64,000 nt of DNA from DASSUC01 sp035650075 (GTDB taxonomy: Bacteria > Actinomycetota > Actinomycetes > Mycobacteriales > Micromonosporaceae): assembly GCA_035650075.1 (NCBI GenBank), contig DASRII010000468.1, forward strand, positions 1 to 64,000. The letters are read 5' to 3'. Below, piece by piece: positions 15,874 through 23,873 of this stretch. The stretch's first letter is position 1, and each line of letters starts with the position of its first letter. The translations under genes and the position numbers were made by a program. Below the pieces are notes generated by a model. It had not been told where the DNA came from and searched no databases. It saw nothing but the letters and a program-made list of their open reading frames with translations.

Positions 15874-16854
15874 CTAACTGGACTGTCCATCATGGACAAT
15901 GAAGTCGTCGATGTCGCGGCGTGGCGTCGGGAAGCCCGGTACGCCGTAGCCGATGCGCAGAACCATCTGCGGGGTACCGAACCGGCCGAGGCCCAGTCGT
16001 AGTTGCTCACGCGCGGCGGTGACCTCGATGGGTTGGGAGAGCATGGAGACGGCCAGCCCGGCGGTAGTAGCGGTCAGCAGCACGCGTTGCAGGGCCATGC
16101 CCGCGACGAGTTGTTGGTGCTGTGTGTCGCCGGAGGTACCGAGGACCGCGACGAGCGGGTCGGATTCGAAATCCTCGTGGATGCCGCGCGCATAGTGGTG
16201 GAAGGGGCGGGTGGGTAGCAGGTCCCGCGGTTCGGGGCTGGGTCCACCGGCGCTGGCGGGGACGCCGTCGACGTGGCTGTCGTCGGTTCGGCTCCAGGCG
16301 GCGATTTCGGTGCGGTACTCGGGGTCACGGTCCAGCACCCGGGAGGCGGCCTGCGCGATCTCGCCGACGGCGGTCAGCGGGCCGCGGCCGATGAGGAGAT
16401 CCAGCCAGGCCTTCTCGGCGCGGGCGGCTTCGACGAGCGCGGTGCGGGCCGATGCCGGTACCGGGTCCGGGTGAAACGGGGCGCGGTTGCTGTGCCGGCG
16501 GGTGATGGCTTCGTGCAGGCGGTGCTCGGTGGGCGTGGCGGGTCGAGGGTCGGCCGGTACGAGCCGGATCATGAGGTGCGGATCGGCGGGGTCCGGACGT
16601 ACTACCGGGTCGGTGGGCCGGCCGGCGACGGCCATGGCGAGCCGGGCGTTGAACGCGGCGGCGCCACACGCCAGGCGCAGTCCCCAGCCGTACGCGTCGG
16701 CCACCGGCAGCCGGCGGGTCGGATCCGCGTAGACATCGATGACTCCGTCGTGCAGGCGGAACCGCCAGGGCTGGCTGTTGTGCATCGACGGCGCCCGGAT
16801 CGCCGCCTGCACGGCGCGCCGGAGCGTCATGTCGGTCATCGTGTCGGTGGTCAC
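15874..16854 (-). CDS. Acg-like nitroreductase family protein (copy 2)
   Basis: 326 residues. It starts MTTDTMTDMTLRRAVQAAIR and carries the same hallmark as copy 1 (APSMHNSQPWRFRL), then RRHSNRAPFHPDPVP, ASRVLDRDPEYRTEIAAWSR, LLTATTAGLAVSMLSQPIEV and QMVLRIGYGVPGFPTPRRDIDDFI. It belongs to the Acg branch of FMN-binding nitroreductases, DosR-controlled in Mycobacterium tuberculosis. The GTG start has GAGGGGG upstream and a DosR-like box 66 bp upstream. It heads a leftward unit with the small membrane protein and gerW. Two Acg-type genes within 6 kb, one at each side of a WS/DGAT gene, mirror the Rv3127-Rv3131 layout. Confidence 0.9.
   Translation of the reverse strand: MTTDTMTDMTLRRAVQAAIRAPSMHNSQPWRFRLHDGVIDVYADPTRRLPVADAYGWGLRLACGAAAFNARLAMAVAGRPTDPVVRPDPADPHLMIRLVPADPRPATPTEHRLHEAITRRHSNRAPFHPDPVPASARTALVEAARAEKAWLDLLIGRGPLTAVGEIAQAASRVLDRDPEYRTEIAAWSRTDDSHVDGVPASAGGPSPEPRDLLPTRPFHHYARGIHEDFESDPLVAVLGTSGDTQHQQLVAGMALQRVLLTATTAGLAVSMLSQPIEVTAAREQLRLGLGRFGTPQMVLRIGYGVPGFPTPRRDIDDFIVHDGQSS
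15884..15898. promoter_or_regulatory. Perfect inverted repeat TGTCCAT-C-ATGGACA
   Basis: A 15-base perfect palindrome (7-bp arms, one-base centre) inside the last codons of nitroreductase 2 and about 23 bp upstream of the small membrane protein start. The single-base loop argues against a terminator; an operator for an internal promoter is possible but unproven. Confidence 0.3.
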
Positions 16855-16919
16855 GGCAACCCCCTCGCGCGATTCCTGCCCAGGCCACTACCGTGCGCCG
16901 GTCCGTCGCCCGAGGGACA

Positions 16920-16933
16920 GGGCCATAGGTCCC
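16920..16933 (-). promoter_or_regulatory. DosR/OsdR-like box upstream of nitroreductase 2
   Basis: GGGCCATAGGTCCC on the plus strand (GGGACCTATGGCCC on the gene strand) fits the DosR half-site pattern closely. It lies 66 bp upstream of the GTG start of the leftward nitroreductase 2 gene, much like the box before nitroreductase 1. Confidence 0.65.
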
Positions 16934-16936
16934 TTC

Positions 16937-17548
16937 CTATGTGGACGGTTCGACCTCGGCGTCCCGGCGAGCGAGCCCGGCCATCTTCACGCCGGTGTAG
17001 ACGGCCGCGGCCAGCGCGACGTCGGACAGCAACATGAGCCCGATGGCGTAGGACTGCTCGATGCCGTAGATGGCTCCCATGACCAGCGGTGACACGAAGC
17101 CTCCGAGGCCGCCCGCAGCACCGACGAGACCGGTGATGGCACCCACCTTGTCGGCCGGGGCGAGCTTGCCGACGAGAGCGAACACGGCGCCGCTCGCGGC
17201 GCCGAGCAGGCAGGCCATGCCGAGGAACGCGGCGGTGCCCACCGGGACCAGCGCGGGTTGGAAGGCCTGGACTATCGCGAGCAGGGCCACGCCGGAGAAG
17301 ACACCGCGGGCGTACGGGTACCGCACCCGCGTCGGCGAGTACGTGTACCAGGAGAACGCCGCACCGCGTGGGCAACCGCGCGGCTTGTACTCCGGCCGAT
17401 CCGCGCCGACCGACGGGTAGTCGGTCTGCTGCGACTCCCAGGTGATGATGCCGTCCCGGACGTCGGCGTCCCGCCCGCCGATCTGGTACAGCGCCCGACC
17501 CCGGACATCGGCGTGTATAGGGTCCTTCGACCCCCCGTTACCTGCCAC
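16937..17548 (-). pseudogene. In-frame chimera of a nitrate reductase (NarG) N-terminal piece and a NarK transporter C-terminal half
   Basis: 203 residues. Residues about 32-82 (GIITWESQQTDYPSVGADRP...EYKPRGCPRG...FSWYTYSPTRVRYPYARG) match the N-terminal iron-sulfur region of the respiratory nitrate reductase alpha subunit almost word for word. From about residue 84 the sequence becomes four or five membrane helices of the NarK nitrate/nitrite MFS family (ALVGKLAPADKVGAITGLVG, AAGGLGGFVSPLVMGAIYG). Neither half can work alone: NarG lacks the upstream His/Cys cluster ligands and all molybdenum domains, and NarK lacks its first six helices. A deletion joining narG to narK in frame is the simplest origin. 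The reading frame has no internal stop. It was probably hypoxia-controlled (box at 17520). Confidence 0.75.
17520..17533 (-). promoter_or_regulatory. DosR/OsdR-like box variant at the narG/narK relic
   Basis: GGGTCCTTCGACCC, with perfect GGGTC/GACCC arms. It lies inside codons 5-10 of the open frame, so the native start of the ancestral narG was probably downstream of it and the annotated N-terminus is former promoter DNA. Confidence 0.45.
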
Positions 17549-17586
17549 TGTCCCCTGAACACCGCTGGCGTGCCGGCGAAACGGAG

Positions 17587-18279
17587 TCAGCGCCGCATCA
17601 CTACCGTGAACCGCACCCCGTCGGCCGTCCTCGTGGCATCGAGGTCCACCGGGTAACTCCCGTGGCGCTCCAACTCGTGCGCGACCTGATCCGCGTCGAG
17701 GTCGGCGTACCAGAACCAGCCGTCGCGGTCGGTACGCAGAGCGACGGCGGTGAACCGCGGCTCCCCGGCGTGGGCGCGGAGCCGGATCGGGACGGCGTCG
17801 ACGTCCCGCAGCCGTTCCTCGAGCTGGTCCATGGTGACGTCCGCGATCAGCGTGGTGGCCGACCCTCCATCGAGGACGATGGCGTAGCGGCGGGCACCGC
17901 CCGTGCGGTAGGTAGCGATGTCGGCCGCGCCGCCGTGCTCGGCGAGGAGCGTGGTCGCCGCGGCCTCGTCGAGATCGATGTGGACGTTCGATCCCGGCGC
18001 CGGATCCAGGACGATCGAGAACAGCGGGGCCGGGCCGCTGTCGTCGACGGTGATCGCGGCGGCGTGCGGGATCGCCGCCCCGTCGAGGTCGAGCTCGTAG
18101 CCGGCGTCGGCGCGCCCGTCCCCGTAGACGAGCGCGGCGAAGCGCCGACCCGGACCGGCACCGTACGCCGACAGCCGGACCAGGCGCACGCCGGGGGTGA
18201 CGAGCGACGCGATGTGCTCGGGCCGGGCGTCATGCGCCCAGAACCACGATTCCGGCCGGCTCGAGGCATCGGTGGTCAT
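17587..18279 (-). CDS. Bacterial tandem repeat domain (BTRD1-type) protein
   Basis: 230 residues made of repeated units of about 45-55 residues with the pattern W-x-W ... RLVRLSAYGAGPGRRFAALVY...DG and later RLRAHAGEPRFTAVALRTDRDGWFWYADLDADQVAHELERHG. This is the repeat found in polyglycine hydrolase-like and related secreted proteins (BTRD1), but here there is no catalytic domain and no signal peptide. Its role is unknown, perhaps binding. The frame is open far upstream, antisense to the importer lipoprotein; ATG 18279 is chosen because repeats begin there (MTTDASSRPESWFWAHDARP). It diverges from the peptide importer operon across 121 bp. Confidence 0.7.
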   Translation of the reverse strand: MTTDASSRPESWFWAHDARPEHIASLVTPGVRLVRLSAYGAGPGRRFAALVYGDGRADAGYELDLDGAAIPHAAAITVDDSGPAPLFSIVLDPAPGSNVHIDLDEAAATTLLAEHGGAADIATYRTGGARRYAIVLDGGSATTLIADVTMDQLEERLRDVDAVPIRLRAHAGEPRFTAVALRTDRDGWFWYADLDADQVAHELERHGSYPVDLDATRTADGVRFTVVMRR

Positions 18280-18400
18280 GAAGGCACGGTACGGCACTGG
18301 GCGCAGCGGACGAGAGCAGCGCCGATACCTGGTTCGGACGCACAAAGACAGGCCGGAGCGACACGGGCAGGCTGCGCCAAGGACCCCTAGTGGAGGCGCG

Positions 18401-19987
18401 ATGAAACCTGTTCTGACGGTTGCCGCGGTCGGCGCTCTGACGCTGACCCTCGCCGCGTGTGGTGGCGGCGGTGGGGGGACCTCGGGCGGCCAGCAGTTCG
18501 CCAACGGCAAGACGTTCACGATGGTGCTGGGCTCGGATCCCGGCACGCTGGATCCACACTTCACGTCCCTGTCCAGCGCGCTGCAGGCCGACCGGTTCCT
18601 GTACGACTCGTTGATCAACATCGACGAGCAGGGTGAGCTGGTGTCCGGCCTCGCGGAGAAGTGGACCGGTACCAACACCACGGTCACGTACACCCTGCGC
18701 AAGAACGTCACCTGCTCGGACGGCACCGCGCTGACCGCGAGCCAGATCGCGAAGAACATCACGTTCGTCGGCGACGTCAAGAACGCCTCGACCAGGGTCG
18801 GCGTGTTCGTCCCGGCCGGTGCCACGGCGACCGGTGACGACACCGCCGGTACGGTCACCGTCACCTCGCCGTCCCCGGACCCGTTCCTCGACCGCAACGT
18901 CGGCGGCCTGCAGATCGTGTGCCCCGCCGGGATGGCCGACCGCAATCTCCTCAAACAGGGCGCCAGCGGTACCGGGATGTTCACGGTCACCGAGGTGGTG
19001 GCCAACGACCACTACACGCTGACGCGGCGCAAGGACTATGCGTGGGGTCCCGGTGACTGGAAGGTCGAGCAGGACGGGCTACCGGAGAAGGTTGTCCTGA
19101 AGATCGTCGCGAACGAGACGACGGCCGCGAACCTGCTGCTCTCCGGCGAGGTCAACGTGACCCGGCCGATCGGCCCGGACCGGCAGCGGTTGCAGGGCGC
19201 CAAGCTGTTCGAGCGCAGCATCACCGCGCCGTTGGGCGAACTGTGGTTCAACCAGAAGGCCGGCATGCCGGGCGCCGACGAAGCCGTCCGGAAGGCACTG
19301 ACGCAGGCCCTGGACCTGACCCAACTCGGTCAGGTGGTGACCAGCGGGACGGGCAAGACGCCGACCAGCCTGGTCGCCCAGGGCGGGCCGTGTACCCAGG
19401 ACAGCGTCGGCGCCAACCTGCCCACCCATGACGTGGCCGCGGCGAAGACGGCGCTCGACGGGGCCGGCTGGACGGCCGGTGCGGGCGGCGTCCGGACGAA
19501 GAACGGCGCGAAGCTGGCGATCCTGTTCTACTACCCGGCGGGCCTGGGCCAGAGCATGCAGGCCGGAGCCGAACTGCTCCAGAAGGCGTGGAGCGAGGTA
19601 GGGGCCGAGGTGACGCTCAAGGGCGTGACCGACGCGGAGGTCGGCACGCTCGTCGTCGGCGGGCAGGGTGCCTGGCAGGCCGCCTTCCTGCCACTCGGGC
19701 TCACCCTGCCGACGCAGCTCGTACCGTTCGTGTCCGGGCCGGGCGCGCCCAACGGCGCCAACTTCGCCAGCATCGAGAACTCGGACTACACGACCAACGT
19801 CCAGGCGGCGATGAACAGCACCGGCGCGGCCGGCTGCGACAAGTGGACAGCGGCCGAAGCGGCGTTGGTCAAGGGAGTCGACATCGTGCCGTTCGTCGAC
19901 TCGACGGTGCCCGCCTTCGGCAAGGGGGCAACGTTCGAGCTCACCTCGGGCAGCATCGACCCGACGTCGATCCGGATGCTGGCCTGA
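18401..19987 (+). CDS. Peptide/nickel-type ABC transporter substrate-binding lipoprotein (SBP_bac_5)
   Basis: 528 residues. A lipoprotein signal (VLTVAAVGALTLTLAAC, Cys20) and a Gly/Ser linker precede a DppA/OppA-type binding protein: MVLGSDPGTLDPHFTSLSSA at the start of the mature domain, LVSGLAEKWTGTNTTVTYTL, the LFERSITAPLGELWFNQKAG hinge and VRKALTQALDLTQL. It captures peptides or related solutes outside the membrane. The ATG at 18401 has GGAGG 5-9 bases upstream; the longer frame is antisense to the previous gene. It is first of a tight operon with permease, permease-ATPase and ATPase genes. Confidence 0.92.
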   Translation: MKPVLTVAAVGALTLTLAACGGGGGGTSGGQQFANGKTFTMVLGSDPGTLDPHFTSLSSALQADRFLYDSLINIDEQGELVSGLAEKWTGTNTTVTYTLRKNVTCSDGTALTASQIAKNITFVGDVKNASTRVGVFVPAGATATGDDTAGTVTVTSPSPDPFLDRNVGGLQIVCPAGMADRNLLKQGASGTGMFTVTEVVANDHYTLTRRKDYAWGPGDWKVEQDGLPEKVVLKIVANETTAANLLLSGEVNVTRPIGPDRQRLQGAKLFERSITAPLGELWFNQKAGMPGADEAVRKALTQALDLTQLGQVVTSGTGKTPTSLVAQGGPCTQDSVGANLPTHDVAAAKTALDGAGWTAGAGGVRTKNGAKLAILFYYPAGLGQSMQAGAELLQKAWSEVGAEVTLKGVTDAEVGTLVVGGQGAWQAAFLPLGLTLPTQLVPFVSGPGAPNGANFASIENSDYTTNVQAAMNSTGAAGCDKWTAAEAALVKGVDIVPFVDSTVPAFGKGATFELTSGSIDPTSIRMLA

Positions 19988-19991
19988 CGAC

Positions 19992-20987
19992 ATGGCGAGC
20001 CCGACCGCAGCCATGGCACCGACGTTGGAGCGTTTCGCGGACAACGTCTGGCTGCGGTTCGGGCTCCGCCGGCTGGGACGGCTGCTGGTGTCGGTCTGGG
20101 TACTGCTCACCGCCGCGTTCCTGATGATTCACCTGATCCCGGGCGACCCGGTGCGCGCGGCGCTCGGCATCGCCGCACCACCGGAGCTGGTGGCCGCGCG
20201 TCGCGAGGCGCTCGGGCTCAACGATCCGCTGTGGCTGCAGTACGTGCACTACCTGCGGGACCTGTTCACCGGCGACCTGGGCGTGTCCACGATCACGGGG
20301 TTGCCGGTGGCACAGGTGATCGGGGACCGCCTCCCGGCAACCGTCGAGCTGGCCCTCGGCGGGTTCGGGCTGGCGGTCGCGATCGCGGTACCGCTCGGTC
20401 TCGGGATGGCCGTCCTCACCCGGGGCGGCCGCCGGCGTCAGGCGGAGCTGGCGTTCACCTCGAGCAGCGTGCTGCTCGCGGCGGTGCCCGAGTTCCTCGT
20501 CGCGGTGGGCCTCGTCTACGTGTTCAGCGTGGCGCTGGGCTGGGCGCCGGTCGCCGGACGGTCCAGCCCGGACTCGTACATCCTGCCGATCGTGGCCCTC
20601 GCCGTCGGCCCGGCCGCGGCGCTGGCGCGGATCGTGCGGGTGGAGACGCTCTCGGTACTGCAGGCCGACTTCATCCGTACCGCGCGGGCCAAGCGACTCC
20701 CCGACCGGCTGGTGTACGCCCGCCATGCCCTGCCGAACGCGCTGACCGCCACGATCACGATCGGCGGCCTGTTGCTCAGCGGGCTCGTAGCCGGCACCGT
20801 ACTGGTGGAGAACGTGTTCGCCTGGCCGGGGCTGGGCAGCACGATCGTGCAGTCCATCCTGGCGAAGGACTATCCGGTGGTACAGGCTGTCGTGCTCGTC
20901 TACGGGCTCGGCGTGCTCGTGGTCAACCTGGCCGTCGACGTCACCTTGGCACTGCTCGATCCCCGTTCGACGATCAGGGAGAGCTGA
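19992..20987 (+). CDS. ABC transporter permease, DppB type
   Basis: 331 residues with six helices. The first helix (LGRLLVSVWVLLTAAFLMIHLIPGDPVRAALG) with its PGDP motif is characteristic of DppB/OppB permeases, and the EAA-type loop appears as TARAKRLPDRLVYARHALPNALTATITIGG (about 225-255). The last helix follows FAWPGLGSTIVQSILAKDYPVVQ. It forms one half of the membrane channel with the permease half of the next gene. Four bases separate its start from the lipoprotein stop. Confidence 0.93.
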   Translation: MASPTAAMAPTLERFADNVWLRFGLRRLGRLLVSVWVLLTAAFLMIHLIPGDPVRAALGIAAPPELVAARREALGLNDPLWLQYVHYLRDLFTGDLGVSTITGLPVAQVIGDRLPATVELALGGFGLAVAIAVPLGLGMAVLTRGGRRRQAELAFTSSSVLLAAVPEFLVAVGLVYVFSVALGWAPVAGRSSPDSYILPIVALAVGPAAALARIVRVETLSVLQADFIRTARAKRLPDRLVYARHALPNALTATITIGGLLLSGLVAGTVLVENVFAWPGLGSTIVQSILAKDYPVVQAVVLVYGLGVLVVNLAVDVTLALLDPRSTIRES

Positions 20988-22850
20988 GTGCGGTCACGGT
21001 GGGGCAGCGTTCTGCGTACCCCGGTGGGCGTGAGCGCGGCGGCGTTGCTCGCGGCGGTACTGCTGCTGGCCGTGCTCGCACCGCTGGTGTGGTCGGCCGA
21101 GGCGGACGCGATCGACACCGGCTCGATCCTGCGGGGGTCGTCGGCGGAGCACTCGATGGGTACCGACAACCTCGGGCGGGACATCTTCGCCCGGGTCATG
21201 GTGGCGACCCGGTTGTCCGTCGTACTCGCGCTGGTGGCGACCTCGATCGGCGTACTGGCCGGCTTGGTCCTCGGTACCGCGCCGCTCGTCCTCGGGGCCC
21301 GCGCGGGCCGGATCGTGACCGCGGCCGTGAACATCGCGGTCGCGTTCCCCGGCCTGCTGCTGGCCTTGTTCTTCGCGGTGATCTTCGGGGTGGGGGCGAC
21401 CGGCGCGCTGCTCGCGATCGGGTTCGCGATCGCACCGGGGTTCGCCCGCCTGACCCAGACGCTGGTGGCCCGGGTGGCCGGCCTGGACTTCGTGGCCGCC
21501 GCACGGCTGGCCGGTGTCGGCCGGGCCCGCCTGATCGTCCGGCACATCCTGCCCAACATCGGCGAACCGCTGATGGTCAACGCGACGATCGCGGCTGGCA
21601 ACACGCTGCTGGCGTTCGCTGGCCTGTCGTTCCTGGGCCTCGGGGTGCAGCCCCCGGCCTACGACTGGGGGCGGCTGCTCGGGGACGGGCTCGGCGGCAT
21701 CTACATCCATCCGGCCGCCGCGCTCGCGCCGGGCGTTGCGGTCGTCGTGGCCGGGCTGGCGTTCAACCTGTTCGGCGAGGCTATGGCCAAGGGCATCGGG
21801 CGCCAGACCGCGGCGGTACCGGTACGCCGTTGGCGCCGGCCCGCGGCGACACCGGTACAACGGGTGCCGGGGCCGGACGCGGTGCTCGCCGTCGAGGGCC
21901 TTCGGGTGAGCTTTCCCGGACCCGTGACACCGGTACGAGGGGTCGGCTTCACCGTGCGCCGGGGCGAGGCCGTCGGGATCGTGGGGGAGTCCGGATCGGG
22001 CAAGACCCTGACCGCGCTGGCGATCGCCCGGCTGATCGAGGAGCCCGGCGAGGTGTCCGCGGACCGGTTGCAGTTCCTCGGCAAGGACCTGCGTATCGGC
22101 TCCGGCCCGGCGCTGCGGCGGCTGCTCGGTACCTCGCTGGCGATGGTGTTCCAGGACCCGACGACGTCGTTCAACCCGACCCGGCGGATGGGCCGGCAGC
22201 TCGCCGAGGTAGCCGAAGTGCACCAGGGACTGGGCCGACGGCCGGCGCTGGCACGGGCCGTCGACCGGCTGCGCGCGGTGCGGATCCCGGCCGCGGAGCG
22301 ACGGGCCAGGCAGTTCCCGCACGAGTTCTCCGGCGGCATGCGGCAGCGGGCGATGATCGGCATGGGCCTGATGGGTACCCCGGCCCTGATCGTCGCCGAC
22401 GAGCCGACCACCGCGCTCGACGTGACGGTCCAGAAACAGGTGCTGCGGCTGCTGGAGCGGATCCGGGCCGACGACTCCGTCGCCATCCTGCTGATCAGCC
22501 ACGACATCGCCGTCGTCCGAGAGGTCTGTGACCGGGTGCTCGTCATGTACGCCGGGCGCATCGTCGAGGAGTTGCCAGCCGCGGATATGCACCGGCTCGC
22601 CAGGCACCCGTACACCCGGGCGCTGCTCGCGGCGGTACCGGACATGACCACCGATCGCGACCGGCCACTGGCGGCGATCCCCGGCCGCCCCGCCGACCCG
22701 ACCCGGCTGCCGGTGGGCTGTGCGTTCGCCCCGCGCTGCCCGCTCGCCGACGAGCAGTGTGTCCGCGAGGATCCACCCCTCGTGGCCGACGTACTCGGGC
22801 ATCGGGTGGCGTGCTGGCACGCCGACCTCGTCGTGGGAGAACCACGATGA
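20988..22850 (+). CDS. Fused ABC transporter permease (DppC) and ATPase (DppD)
   Basis: 620 residues, two proteins in one chain. Residues 1 to about 275 are a DppC-type permease: HSMGTDNLGRDIFARVMVATR near the first helix, the EAA loop around AARLAGVGRARLIVRHILPN and FLGLGVQPPAYDWGRLL. Residues about 295-620 are a DppD-type ATPase with Walker A GESGSGKT, Q-loop VFQDPTTSFNPTRRMG, signature EFSGGMRQRAMIG, Walker B LIVADEPTTAL, and the C-terminal CAFAPRCPLADEQC cysteine motif of peptide importers. The GTG start directly abuts the upstream stop. Fusion is uncommon; the joint is a short linker with no internal start that would restore separate proteins. Confidence 0.93.
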   Translation: MRSRWGSVLRTPVGVSAAALLAAVLLLAVLAPLVWSAEADAIDTGSILRGSSAEHSMGTDNLGRDIFARVMVATRLSVVLALVATSIGVLAGLVLGTAPLVLGARAGRIVTAAVNIAVAFPGLLLALFFAVIFGVGATGALLAIGFAIAPGFARLTQTLVARVAGLDFVAAARLAGVGRARLIVRHILPNIGEPLMVNATIAAGNTLLAFAGLSFLGLGVQPPAYDWGRLLGDGLGGIYIHPAAALAPGVAVVVAGLAFNLFGEAMAKGIGRQTAAVPVRRWRRPAATPVQRVPGPDAVLAVEGLRVSFPGPVTPVRGVGFTVRRGEAVGIVGESGSGKTLTALAIARLIEEPGEVSADRLQFLGKDLRIGSGPALRRLLGTSLAMVFQDPTTSFNPTRRMGRQLAEVAEVHQGLGRRPALARAVDRLRAVRIPAAERRARQFPHEFSGGMRQRAMIGMGLMGTPALIVADEPTTALDVTVQKQVLRLLERIRADDSVAILLISHDIAVVREVCDRVLVMYAGRIVEELPAADMHRLARHPYTRALLAAVPDMTTDRDRPLAAIPGRPADPTRLPVGCAFAPRCPLADEQCVREDPPLVADVLGHRVACWHADLVVGEPR

Positions 22851-23794
22851 GCGAGCTGAGCTTCGAAGACGTGACGGTCAGGTTCGGTAGGTTGACCGCG
22901 GTCGACGGGGTGAATCTGACCGTGCCCGACGGCACCGTGGTCGGGCTCGTCGGCGAGTCGGGCTCGGGTAAGTCGACGCTGGCCCGCGCCGCGGTCGGGC
23001 TGATCCGGCCGTCGGGCGGGCGCATCCTGCTCGACGGGCGCCCGCTACCGCGCAAGACCCGCCCGCTGCAGATGGTTTTCCAGGACCCGTACTCGTCGCT
23101 GGATCCCCGGATGACGGTCGGCGACTCTGTGGCCGAAGCCATTCCGCGCGGTGCGGCCGCCGGACGGGCCGCCCGGCGGGCCGAGGTGACCCGCCTCCTC
23201 GAGCTGGTCGACCTGCCCCCCGACCGGGCCGGGCTCTACCCCGTGCAGCTGTCCGGAGGGCAGCGTCAGCGGGTGGCGTTGGCGCGGGCGCTGGCCGGCC
23301 GTCCCGAAGTGATCATCGCCGACGAGATCACGTCGGCGCTCGACGTGTCCATCCAGGGGACGGTCCTCAACCTCGTACGCGACCTGCAGCGGCGGCTGCG
23401 GCTGTCCATGCTGTTCATCTCGCACAACCTGGCCGTTGTCCGCTACGTCAGCGACATCATCGCCGTGATGTACCTCGGCCGGATCGTCGAGTGTGGGCCG
23501 GCCGACGACGTCCTGCTGGACCCGCAGCACCCGTACACCCGGGAGCTGCTGGCCGCCATCCCCGGCACGGACGCCCCGGTCGAAGCGGCCGTGGCCGACA
23601 CCGAGCCGGCGGACCCGCACCACCCGCCGGCCGGCTGCCGGTTCCACCCGCGGTGCCCGATCGGCCCGCTGGTGCACCCGGATCGCCGTGCCTGCCTGGA
23701 GATCGAGCCGGTTGCCGCGGGGCACCGCAACGGCGCAGCCTGTCACTTCGCCGCCGACATTGTCGTTCGCACCGATCGGCACCAACCCGTTTGA
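22847..23794 (+). CDS. ABC transporter ATPase, DppF type
   Basis: 315 residues. Walker A GESGSGKSTLARA (about 38-50), Q-loop MVFQDPYSSLDPRMTVGDS, signature LSGGQRQRVALARAL, Walker B EVIIADEITSALDVS and the C-terminal CRFHPRCPIGPLVHPDRRAC motif identify the second ATPase of the peptide importer. In the Walker B region DEIT replaces the usual DEPT. The ATG overlaps the fused gene's stop (ATGA), so translation is coupled. A longer frame exists but the ATG gives the family N-terminus (MSELSFEDVTVRFGR). Confidence 0.93.
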   Translation: MSELSFEDVTVRFGRLTAVDGVNLTVPDGTVVGLVGESGSGKSTLARAAVGLIRPSGGRILLDGRPLPRKTRPLQMVFQDPYSSLDPRMTVGDSVAEAIPRGAAAGRAARRAEVTRLLELVDLPPDRAGLYPVQLSGGQRQRVALARALAGRPEVIIADEITSALDVSIQGTVLNLVRDLQRRLRLSMLFISHNLAVVRYVSDIIAVMYLGRIVECGPADDVLLDPQHPYTRELLAAIPGTDAPVEAAVADTEPADPHHPPAGCRFHPRCPIGPLVHPDRRACLEIEPVAAGHRNGAACHFAADIVVRTDRHQPV

Positions 23795-23873
23795 GTCGGG
23801 CGAACGAGGAATCCCTTGCACACGACCGCGAGGCTGGACCGCAAGTCCTGCCACCAGAATCGAGGAGTAGCCG

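Noticed and set aside
20994..22820. 608-residue minus-strand frame
   Set aside because: Antisense to the fused permease-ATPase gene; rich in His/Arg/Gln, no recognisable fold.
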